The position numbers and the translations under genes are program-made. A stretch of 64,000 nt of DNA from Actinacidiphila alni. GTDB lineage: Bacteria; Actinomycetota; Actinomycetes; Streptomycetales; Streptomycetaceae. Under the pieces are notes generated by a model. It was not told the DNA's origin. It did not search any database and saw nothing but the letters and a program-made list of their open reading frames with translations. Where the stretch lies: positions 1 to 64,000 of the forward strand of contig NZ_FONG01000030.1 of assembly GCF_900112845.1 (NCBI RefSeq), written 5' to 3'. Below are positions 41,146 through 49,495 of this stretch, in pieces (the stretch's first letter is position 1; each line of letters starts with the position of its first letter).

Positions 41146-43703
41146 CCCTCGACATCCGCCCACCCGCACCCGCGGGCACCGACGACGCGACCCCCGGGCG
41201 GCGTACGGAGAACGCGCCCGCCGCCACCGACGACGCGCCGGCCGGGATCGGCACAACACGGGCCCGGCGCCGTACCGAGGACGGTGCCGCGCCCGCCGAA
41301 CAGCCCGCCCCCGAGGGCGAGTCGGTCCCGGGACAGGGCGGGCGGGGCCGCCGTACCGCTCCGGCGGGCCCGCCCGCCCGTACGCTCCGGGACCGGCTGC
41401 GCCGCCGGCCCCGCCGCCACCTGCGGACGCCGATCGTGCCGCAGATGGAGGAGCAGGACTGCGGCGCCGCCTGCCTGGCCGTCGTGCTCGGCGCCTTCGG
41501 CCGCCGCACCACCCTGCACGAGGCGTCCCGCGCCTGCGGTGTGTCCCGCGACGGCGTCAGCGCCGCCGCGGTGGTGCGCGCCGCCAAGCGCTACGGCCTG
41601 ACGGCCAAGGGCCGGCGCGTCGTACGCGGCGAAGGCCCGCTGCTCGGCCTCGACGCCGTCACCGTGCCGTCCATGGTGCTGCTGTCGGGACCGCACTTCG
41701 CGGTCTACGAAGGCATACGGCGCGGGCGCGTGTACGTCAACGACCCGTCGCTCGGCTCCTACAGCACCACCCCCGAGACCTTCTGGGAGTCCTTCGCGGG
41801 CATCGCGGTGGGCTTCGCGCCCGGCCCGGACTTCGCACTCGGCGGCGTCCGCTTCCCCTTCCTGCGCGCGCTGGCCGCACGGGTCCGCCCGTACGCGCCC
41901 GCGCTGCTGCTCGCCGTCCTCACCGCTGTCCTGCTGACCCTTCCCGCGGTCGCCGCGTCCTTCCTTCTGCGCGCGTATCTCACGCATGTCACCGAAGGCG
42001 GCGCGCACGACTGGGCGTTGCCGCTGGTGCTGGCCACCGCGGGCACGGCGGGCGCGGTGCTGCTCGGCACCTGGGTGCAGCAGTCGCTGGTCAACCGGGT
42101 GCTGGAGTCGATGGCCGCGCGCTCGTCGTCGGCCTTCCTGTGGCGGATGCTGCGGCTGCCCGGCTCCTTCTTCCACCGCCGCCAGCTCGGCGGCCTGGTC
42201 ACCCGCGTCCAGATGAACGACGGACTCGCCTCGCTGCTGTCCTACCGGGCCGCGGGCGCCGCCGCCGCGGCGGCCGGGGCGGCGGTCAACCTCGCCGCGC
42301 TGGTGTGGCTGTCGCCGAAACTGTCGGTGGTGCCCGCGGCCGTCGCCGTCCTCGACGTGCTCGCGCTGCGGCTCGCCGCCAAACGGCGCGGCGGCATGCT
42401 GCACCGGCTCCACTCCGAGCAGTACAAACGGGACGGCGTCGCCTTCGCCGGGGTGTCCGCGATGGAGACCATCAAGGCCGAGGGCGCCGAGGAGTCCTTC
42501 TTCCGCGCCTGGGCGGGCTGGCAGGCGCGCGCCATGGACACCGCGCAGACGCTGGCCGCCGCCGTGGTCACCCCGCTGACCCTGCCGACCGCGCTCAACA
42601 CGGCGGCGAGCGCGGTCGTCGTGGTCGCCGGTACGTCGCTGCTGCTCGCCGGCTCGCTGCCGGTCGGGACGCTGCTCGCGTATCTGCTGCTGCTCAACGG
42701 CTTCCTGCTGCCGGTCGCGCAACTCGTCGGCATCGGCTCGGAGTTGACCGTCGCCCGGGCGCAGACCGCGCTGCTGGAGGACGTCGAGCACACCGAGCCC
42801 GACCCGTATCTGACCCCGGTGCTCGACGCGCCCGAGGGCCCGGCCGGGCTGCGCGGCGGCCTCGAACTGCGGGACGTCGACTTCGGCTACGACCCCAACC
42901 GGCCGCCGACGCTCTCCGGGGTGTCGCTGACGGTACGGCCCGGCGAGTGGGTCGCTGTCGTCGGCGGCTCCGGCAGCGGCAAGTCCACGCTGGCGCGGCT
43001 CGCCGCCGGGGTGCTGCGGCCGTGGTCCGGCGAGGTGCTGCTCGACGGGCAGCCGCGCGAACAGGTGCCGCGCGCCCTGGTCACCACCCATGTCGCGTAC
43101 GTGGAACAGCAGTTGCGGCTCTTCGAGGGCACCTTCCGGGACAATCTCACGCTCTGGAACCCCGCCGCCGACGAGGCCGCCCTGCACCGGGCGCTCGCCG
43201 ATGCGGAGGCCGCCGACCTCGTCCGCTCACGCGGCGGACTCGACGGCGGCACCGTCGACGAAGGCGCCCGCAATCTGTCCGGCGGCGAACGCCAGCGCCT
43301 CGAACTCGCCCGCGCCCTCGCCCTCGACCCGGTCCTCCTCGTCCTCGACGAGGCCACCTCCGCCCTCGACGCCCGCACCGAGGCCCTGGTCACCCACCAC
43401 CTCCGCCGCCGCGGCACCACCTGCCTCGTCCTCGCCCACCGCCTCAGCACCATCAAATCCGCCGACCGCGTGATCGTCCTCGACGCCGGCCGCATCGTCC
43501 AGCACGGCACCCCCGCGACCCTCGCCGCCGTCGACGGCCCCTACCGCGACCTTCTGACGGAGTCGGACGAGGAGGCATCGGCCGCAGGCGAGGAGGAGGC
43601 CGCGGCAGGAGTCGCCGACGGCGCGGTGGGTCGCGGGAGGCCCGGGAACACGGACGACACCGGCCGCCGCGCGGCCACCGGCACGACAGGGAGCGCGTCA
43701 TGA
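41142..43703 (+). CDS. NHLM-type peptidase-containing ABC transporter (C39)
   Basis: An 853-residue transporter that should cut the leader after Gly-Gly and export the peptide. A disordered Pro/Ala/Arg-rich stretch (1-90) is followed by the C39 peptidase: VPQMEEQDCGAACL with catalytic Cys107, His185 in GPHFAVY, Asp near 201 (NDPSLG). Six transmembrane helices follow (about 255-500), then the ATPase with Walker A GGSGSGKST, signature LSGGERQRLELARAL and Walker B VLLVLDEATSALD. The C39 domain matches the GG leader of the 53-aa precursor. It overlaps the next gene (ATGA). Confidence 0.93.
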   Translation: MTLDIRPPAPAGTDDATPGRRTENAPAATDDAPAGIGTTRARRRTEDGAAPAEQPAPEGESVPGQGGRGRRTAPAGPPARTLRDRLRRRPRRHLRTPIVPQMEEQDCGAACLAVVLGAFGRRTTLHEASRACGVSRDGVSAAAVVRAAKRYGLTAKGRRVVRGEGPLLGLDAVTVPSMVLLSGPHFAVYEGIRRGRVYVNDPSLGSYSTTPETFWESFAGIAVGFAPGPDFALGGVRFPFLRALAARVRPYAPALLLAVLTAVLLTLPAVAASFLLRAYLTHVTEGGAHDWALPLVLATAGTAGAVLLGTWVQQSLVNRVLESMAARSSSAFLWRMLRLPGSFFHRRQLGGLVTRVQMNDGLASLLSYRAAGAAAAAAGAAVNLAALVWLSPKLSVVPAAVAVLDVLALRLAAKRRGGMLHRLHSEQYKRDGVAFAGVSAMETIKAEGAEESFFRAWAGWQARAMDTAQTLAAAVVTPLTLPTALNTAASAVVVVAGTSLLLAGSLPVGTLLAYLLLLNGFLLPVAQLVGIGSELTVARAQTALLEDVEHTEPDPYLTPVLDAPEGPAGLRGGLELRDVDFGYDPNRPPTLSGVSLTVRPGEWVAVVGGSGSGKSTLARLAAGVLRPWSGEVLLDGQPREQVPRALVTTHVAYVEQQLRLFEGTFRDNLTLWNPAADEAALHRALADAEAADLVRSRGGLDGGTVDEGARNLSGGERQRLELARALALDPVLLVLDEATSALDARTEALVTHHLRRRGTTCLVLAHRLSTIKSADRVIVLDAGRIVQHGTPATLAAVDGPYRDLLTESDEEASAAGEEEAAAGVADGAVGRGRPGNTDDTGRRAATGTTGSAS

Positions 43704-45958
43704 CGATCACTCAGGATGCCCTTGCCGCAAGGTCGTTGGCAGATCTGCCCAGGACGGCCGCCGCCAACAAGGCAGCCCTCGACGAGGCGTTGGCGACGCT
43801 CTCCGGTGGACGGGACGCCCGACGTCATCGCGACGCCGGTGAGGCGGACGCGGTGGCGGCGGCGCTCGCCGCGTACCGGGCGGTGGCACCGGGGCTCGGG
43901 CGGGTCGCGCCGGACGGGGTGCCGCCCGGGGTGCGGGCGGCCCGCGATCCGCTGATCGCGCTGCTGCGGCAGCAGGGGATCAGATGGCGGCAGGTGACGC
44001 TGCCGGAGGCCGGTCCTGGTACGGGCCGCGGGGACATCACGCGGATCACCGGCCCGATGATCGGCTTCGACGCCGAAAGCGGCCTGCCCGTCGCGCTGCC
44101 GGCGGTGGGCCGCGGGCGGCGGCGGAACGGGCCGGCGGTGAGCCGCCGGGCGTATCTGCTGTACCGGCCGCTGCCCGCGGGCACACCGACCCCCGGCGCG
44201 CTGCTGAGGTTCGCGCTGACCGCGCCCGGCGCCCGCCGGGACGTGGCGGTGCTCGCGGCGGCCGGCCTCGCCTCGGCGGTCCTCGGCCTGCTGGTGCCGC
44301 TGAGCACCGGCCTGCTGATGCCGAAACTGGTCGCGGCCGGCAGCCACCCCGTACGGTGGCTCGCCGTCCTGCTGACGGCCGTCGCCCTCTCGGCCGGCCT
44401 GCTGCTCCTGGTCCGCAACACCGTCGCCGTACGCCTCACCGGCCGCCTCCAGGCCGCCCTCGAACCGGCCGTCTGGGACCGCCTGTTGGACCACGACGCC
44501 CGCTTCTTCCGGGACTTCAGCACCGGCGACCTGGTGCACCGCGCCAACGCCATCGCCGAGGCCCGGCAGGCCCTCTCCGAAGTGCTGGTCGGCGCGGTCC
44601 TCGGCGCGTTCTTCTCCATGAGCGGCCTCGTCGTACTGCTCGCCGTGGACCTCACGCTCGGCGGCCTGCTGCTGGCCGCCGCCCTGCTGGTGACCGCCGT
44701 CCTGATCGCCCTCGGCCGCCGCCGCCAGCGCTACGAGTCGCAGGTCTACGCGCTGCACGGCCGCCTGCACGGCACCCTCTACGGCCTCATGCTCGGCATC
44801 GACAAGCTCCAGACCGCGGGCCGCGAGATCCAGGCGTTCGCCCGCTGGGCCACCCCCTTCGCCGCCCAGAAACGCGCCGACGCCGCCGCGATGCGCACCG
44901 ACGCGTACTCGGCGGCGCTCACCACGGCCCTCCAGCCGCTGCTGCTCGCGGCGCTGCTGGCCGGTGCCATGGCCGAGGGCGGCGGTACGAGCGCGGGACG
45001 GCTGATGGCGGCGGGCATCGCCGCCGGCCAAGTCGCCCTGGCCCTCGGCCAGGTGACGCACGCGGCGGCGACCGCGTACGGCATCGCCCCCGTCCTCGAC
45101 CGGCTCCGCCCGATCCTCGCCGAACCCGCCGAGAGCGCGGGCGCCGCGACGGCCCCGGACGGACCCGGCGCGGGACCCGCCGCCCCCGGCCGCCGTACGC
45201 CCGCCGCCCGCGGCCACGCCGACCCCGGCGAACTGCGCGGCGCGATCGCCCTGGAGGCCGTCTCCTTCGGCTACCCCGGCGCGGGCGCCCAGGCCCTGGA
45301 CGGGGTCAGCCTGCACGCCGAGCCGGGCGAGATGGTCGCCGTCGTCGGCCCGTCGGGCGCCGGCAAATCCACCCTCGTCCGCGTCCTGCTCGGCTTCGAG
45401 CACCCCGACACCGGCACCGTACGCTACGACGGCCAGGACCTGGCAGGACTCGATGTCCGGCTGGTGCGGCGGCAGTTGGGCACCGTGCTGCAGAACGGCA
45501 AGCTGCTGCGCGGCAGTCTGCTGGAGAATCTGGCGGGCACCGACCCCGACGTCACCGAGCCCGACATCTGGGCGGCGGCCGAACTCGCCGGGATCGCAGC
45601 CGACTTGCGGAGGCTGCCGCTCGGCCTCGGCACCCGCGTCGGCGAGGACGCGCAGGGCTTCTCCGGCGGCCAGGTGCAACGCCTGCTGCTGGCCCGCGCC
45701 CTGGTCCGCCGCCCCGCCGTCCTGCTGCTCGACGAGGCGACGTCCGCCCTGGACAACGCCACCCAGCGCCATGTCGCGGACGGCATCGCCGCGCTGGACC
45801 GTACCCGCGTGGTGATCGCGCACCGGCTGAGCACCATCCGGCGCGCCGACCGCATCTACGTGCTGGACCGCGGCCGTGTGACGGCCGAGGGCAGCTACGA
45901 CTCCCTGCTCGACTCCGACCCGCTGTTCACCCGTCTCGTCCGACCCCAGGAGCTGTGA
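43700..45958 (+). CDS. NHLM bacteriocin-system ABC transporter, ATP-binding/permease
   Basis: A 752-residue second transporter half. The N-terminal 180 residues are soluble (the NHLM family's non-peptidase domain), then six helices (about 195-450) and an ATPase with GPSGAGKST, FSGGQVQRLLLARAL, AVLLLDEATSALD and a His switch AHRLSTI. It has no C39 domain, so it probably pairs with the preceding protein as a heterodimer. ATG 43700 overlaps the previous stop. The open frame extends far upstream (to 41072) purely because of GC bias. Confidence 0.9.
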   Translation: MTITQDALAARSLADLPRTAAANKAALDEALATLSGGRDARRHRDAGEADAVAAALAAYRAVAPGLGRVAPDGVPPGVRAARDPLIALLRQQGIRWRQVTLPEAGPGTGRGDITRITGPMIGFDAESGLPVALPAVGRGRRRNGPAVSRRAYLLYRPLPAGTPTPGALLRFALTAPGARRDVAVLAAAGLASAVLGLLVPLSTGLLMPKLVAAGSHPVRWLAVLLTAVALSAGLLLLVRNTVAVRLTGRLQAALEPAVWDRLLDHDARFFRDFSTGDLVHRANAIAEARQALSEVLVGAVLGAFFSMSGLVVLLAVDLTLGGLLLAAALLVTAVLIALGRRRQRYESQVYALHGRLHGTLYGLMLGIDKLQTAGREIQAFARWATPFAAQKRADAAAMRTDAYSAALTTALQPLLLAALLAGAMAEGGGTSAGRLMAAGIAAGQVALALGQVTHAAATAYGIAPVLDRLRPILAEPAESAGAATAPDGPGAGPAAPGRRTPAARGHADPGELRGAIALEAVSFGYPGAGAQALDGVSLHAEPGEMVAVVGPSGAGKSTLVRVLLGFEHPDTGTVRYDGQDLAGLDVRLVRRQLGTVLQNGKLLRGSLLENLAGTDPDVTEPDIWAAAELAGIAADLRRLPLGLGTRVGEDAQGFSGGQVQRLLLARALVRRPAVLLLDEATSALDNATQRHVADGIAALDRTRVVIAHRLSTIRRADRIYVLDRGRVTAEGSYDSLLDSDPLFTRLVRPQEL

Positions 45959-45959
45959 G

Positions 45960-48900
45960 ATGACGCTCGACATCGAGGCTTGGACGCCCGCCTCGGGCGC
46001 CGCCTCCGCCGATTCCCCCCGTCCCGCCGGCTCCTCCCGTACGGACGCGGGCCTGTTGCCCGGCGTCCACCGCGGCGACGAGCGGCTGCGCGCGGTCATC
46101 GCGGAGGCCGCCGCCTTCCCCGACCGGGCCGCCGCCGCGCCGCCCACGACCACCGCCCCCGGTACCACTCGGCCCGACCTCGCGTCACCCGGCGCCACAC
46201 CGCCCGACCGCACCGCGTCCGCCCCCCAACTACCCTCAACCACCGCCCTGTTCACCACCGAGCCGCCCGAGGACCGGGCCGCCGCCAATGCCACACTGCG
46301 CACGTGGCTGCAGCGCGCCGCCGGTGACCAGGCCAGTGCGGCGGTGCTGCTCGACCACCTGGCGGCCACCGGCCGCCCCCTCGGCAGCGGGCTGCGCAAG
46401 GTCGCCCTGCGCGACCCGGAACGGCTGCCGGACTGGGCGCAGGCGCTGGCCTCCTTCCTGCGCGCCCAGCCCGCCGCGCCGGACGCGGCGACCGCCGCCG
46501 CGGGCGCGCTCACCGCTTCCTTCCGGCGCGCCGCGGGCGAGTTGGTGCCCGCACCGCTCGGCGGCGTGCTGGGCGTACCGGTGGAGCGCGGCGCCCTCGA
46601 CGACCTGTACGGCAACCTCGTGGGCCGGCTCACCGAGGCGTGCCGCCTCTCCTTCTGCCACGAACTCCAGGCCGCCACCGGCCTGATCGGCGCCGACGAC
46701 TGGGACGGCCACAGCGGCCTCGACGCCTCCGCGCAGGGCTGGCTCGCCCGCCTGGAACGGCTTCCCGCGCTCGGCTATCTGATCGGCGTCGTCTGCCGCA
46801 ACTGGCAGCGGGTGACCCTGGAGATGTTCGCGCGCCTGGCCGCCGACCGCGCGCTGCTGCGCGACACGCTCTGGGACGGGCAGGACCCGGGCGCCCTGGC
46901 GTCCGTCCGCGGCGACGCGGGCGACCGGCACGCCGGCGGCCGTTCCGTGGCGCTGCTGCACTTCGCCGGGGGCCAGGCCGTGGTCTACAAGCCCAAGGAC
47001 ATGCGGCACGGCACCGCGTACATGGAGGTCGTCGCGCACCTCAACGCGTACGCCGCCGCGCACCCCGGGTCCGGCCTGCTCGACCTGCCGACCCGTACGG
47101 TGCTGCCGCGCAGCGACCACGGCGACGGCGGCCTCGGCGGCGCGCTGGCCACCGACTGCGAGAGCGAGTACGGCTGGGAGGAGCTGGTCGCCGCCGACCC
47201 GTGCGCCGACACCGCCGGCTTCGCCCGCTTCTACCGCAGGCTCGGCATGACGATCCGCCTGGTGCAGCTGCTCGAAGGCCGCGACCTGTGGGCGGACAAT
47301 CTGCTGGCCAGCGGCGAGCACCCGGTCATCACCGACCTGGAGTGCCTGCTCTACCCGAGGGTGCGGACACCTCCCGCCCTGCCCGCGGGACAGCGCGGCC
47401 TGCTCGATGTCCTGGAGGCCACCGTCGTCCGCACCGCGATGGCCGCCCAGCCGTGGGTGGCCGCCAAGGACCAGCCCGCGCTCGACATCGGCTGCCTCAC
47501 CCGGGCCGGCGGCTGGGACGGCGACCCGGACGCGCCGACGCTGCCGCTGCCCCCGTACCGGCCGGTGCACGACGGGCGGACGGCCGACCCGTGGCAGTAC
47601 ACCGCGGAAGTCATCGACGGCTACCGGGCGATGCACCGCGCGCTGCGCGCGATGCGCACCGAACTGGCCGACGAGAACGGCCCGTTGGCGGGCTTCCGCG
47701 GGGTGTGGGTGCGCTACATCTGGCGGCACACCTGGGACGGCTACAAGATCCTCAACGCCTCCAGCAGCCCGCTCGCGCTGACCGACGGCGCCACCCGCGA
47801 GACGGTGATCGCCGGGGCGCTGCGCGGCGCCGTCTCCGCCCGCGCCGGCGACCCGGAACGCGACGACCTGCTGGAAGTGGTGCTGTCCGAACTGGACTCC
47901 TTCCGCGAGCTGGACATCCCCTTCTTCCGCTCGCTCACCACATCCTCGTCCGTCTTCACCGTGCACGGCCGGGAGATCCCCGGGCACTTCCAGAGCACCG
48001 GATGGCTCCGACTGATGGGCCGCGTAGAGGAGTTGGCCGACTTCGACCTGGAGTGGCACACCGCCGTGCTGACCGGCTGCCTCGACGCGGCGCTCGGCGG
48101 CTCGGCGGTGCGGCCCACGCCCGCCGCGAACGCCACCCCGTACGCGCCGCCGACCCGCGGCGACGTGCTGGCCGAGGCCGTACGGCTCGGCGACCGGCTG
48201 CTCGCCGACAGGCACACCACCGCCGAGGGCAGCGGCTGGATCGGCCAGAGCTGGTACCCGCTCACCGGCCTGCGGCAGATCGAGGTGCTGGGCGGGGTCG
48301 ACCTGCTCACCAGCTCGGTCGGCGCCGCGCTGTTCCTGGCCGACCTGTGGACCGCGACCGGCGAGCCGCGTTTCCGCGCCGCCGCGCACGAGACGCTCTC
48401 GGCCGCGGCCCGGCTGGTGGACCCGGCCGCCCCGCACGCCTTCACCTTCGCCACCGACGGGCGGCTCGCGCTCGGCGCACCCGTGCCCGGCGGCTTCGCC
48501 GGTCCCGGCGCGCTCATTCACGCGCTCGCCCGCGGCGGCCAACTCCTCGACGAGCCCGCCTTCCTGGCGAAGGCCCGCGCCCTGGTACCCGGCGCCGTCG
48601 CCCTGGCCGCGGCCCCCACGGGGCGCGCCGCCCGGCAGACGCCCGCGCCGTACCAGGACGTGCCCTTGGGCACCGCGGGCCTGCTGCTCAATCTGCTGCG
48701 GCTGCGCGAGGCACTGTCCGCGCCCGATGAGGCGGTCGAGCGCGGCATCCGCGACCTGGCCGCGTCCGCCGTCGCGCAGCTCACCGGACCGGCCGCGCCC
48801 CGCTTCACCGGCGCGACAAGGCTGCTGGACCTGGTGCCCGGCGGCGCCGACAGCGTCGCCGCCGCACTGGCCCGCACCCTGGGCCAGGCCCCGGAGCTGC

Positions 48901-49376
48901 TGGCCGACCCCGAGGCGGTCCGCACCCTGGTCCGCGAGCACCGCTTCGACGTCACCCGCAGCGGCCGGCTCGCCTGCCTGGATGTCGCCGTCTCGCTCGG
49001 CGCGGCGGCCCTCGACTCCCGCCAACTCGGCCTGCTGGCCGCCCCCGTGGGCCTCGCACAGGTGGCGGGCCTGGGGACGGCCGAGCTGGTCGCGACCGCG
49101 GGCGAGGCACTCACCGCCGCCGAACTCGGCCTCGTGCACTCGCTGCCCGAGGGCCGGCCCGCCCTGCTGCCGGGACCCTTCTACGACGGCCGCGAGGCCG
49201 CCACCGCGCTGGTCGGCGAACTGCTGCGGCGGCGGCGCGTGAGCGGCGGCTGGTTCGGCGACCGGGTCGCGGCCGACCGGATCAACCTCGGTGCGCTGAA
49301 CGGCACTCCGGCCGTCGGCCTGCTGCTGCTCCGCCTGCTCGATCCGGGCACCGCCTCCCTCGCCACCCTGCGCTGA
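45960..49376 (+). CDS. LanM-like dehydratase with degenerate cyclase domain
   Basis: A 1138-residue class II lanthipeptide synthetase homologue, one base after the transporter stop. The lipid-kinase-like dehydratase domain (about 240-700) shows D322/H324 (GDRHAGGR), K344 (VYKPKD), D442 and N447 (GRDLWADN), D459/E461 (TDLECLL), R585 and T591 (VRYIWRHTWDGY), matching CylM residues for phosphorylation and elimination. The His of DxHxxN is Trp444. The C-terminal LanC-like region (about 745-1138) keeps repeat-like segments (GGFAGPGALIHALA; LGALNGTPAVGLLLLRLLDP) but has no WCxG or CHG zinc motif and only one Cys. It likely phosphorylates and dehydrates Ser without catalysing thioether closure. Confidence 0.88.
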   Translation: MTLDIEAWTPASGAASADSPRPAGSSRTDAGLLPGVHRGDERLRAVIAEAAAFPDRAAAAPPTTTAPGTTRPDLASPGATPPDRTASAPQLPSTTALFTTEPPEDRAAANATLRTWLQRAAGDQASAAVLLDHLAATGRPLGSGLRKVALRDPERLPDWAQALASFLRAQPAAPDAATAAAGALTASFRRAAGELVPAPLGGVLGVPVERGALDDLYGNLVGRLTEACRLSFCHELQAATGLIGADDWDGHSGLDASAQGWLARLERLPALGYLIGVVCRNWQRVTLEMFARLAADRALLRDTLWDGQDPGALASVRGDAGDRHAGGRSVALLHFAGGQAVVYKPKDMRHGTAYMEVVAHLNAYAAAHPGSGLLDLPTRTVLPRSDHGDGGLGGALATDCESEYGWEELVAADPCADTAGFARFYRRLGMTIRLVQLLEGRDLWADNLLASGEHPVITDLECLLYPRVRTPPALPAGQRGLLDVLEATVVRTAMAAQPWVAAKDQPALDIGCLTRAGGWDGDPDAPTLPLPPYRPVHDGRTADPWQYTAEVIDGYRAMHRALRAMRTELADENGPLAGFRGVWVRYIWRHTWDGYKILNASSSPLALTDGATRETVIAGALRGAVSARAGDPERDDLLEVVLSELDSFRELDIPFFRSLTTSSSVFTVHGREIPGHFQSTGWLRLMGRVEELADFDLEWHTAVLTGCLDAALGGSAVRPTPAANATPYAPPTRGDVLAEAVRLGDRLLADRHTTAEGSGWIGQSWYPLTGLRQIEVLGGVDLLTSSVGAALFLADLWTATGEPRFRAAAHETLSAAARLVDPAAPHAFTFATDGRLALGAPVPGGFAGPGALIHALARGGQLLDEPAFLAKARALVPGAVALAAAPTGRAARQTPAPYQDVPLGTAGLLLNLLRLREALSAPDEAVERGIRDLAASAVAQLTGPAAPRFTGATRLLDLVPGGADSVAAALARTLGQAPELLADPEAVRTLVREHRFDVTRSGRLACLDVAVSLGAAALDSRQLGLLAAPVGLAQVAGLGTAELVATAGEALTAAELGLVHSLPEGRPALLPGPFYDGREAATALVGELLRRRRVSGGWFGDRVAADRINLGALNGTPAVGLLLLRLLDPGTASLATLR

Positions 49377-49495
49377 CGCCCACGACCTCCGCAGATCCGA
49401 CGCCCGTCCCGTCCCGTACCCACCGACCTCCCCGTACCCGACGCCCGTCCCGTACGGACCGATCCGACCCCGTTGCCACGGGAGGAGGAACCGTC

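Noticed and set aside
41072..43699. An 876-codon open stretch upstream of and in frame with the second NHLM transporter, suggesting a giant 1628-aa protein
   Set aside because: Its residues are Arg/Pro/Ala repeats typical of an antisense or shifted frame in high-GC DNA, and the same region encodes the adaptor and C39 transporter with full family motifs. ATG 43700 overlaps the previous stop in the usual way.
43541..46678. 1045-codon leftward open frame
   Set aside because: It is opposite the NHLM2 and LanM genes, which carry complete motifs; the leftward translation has none.
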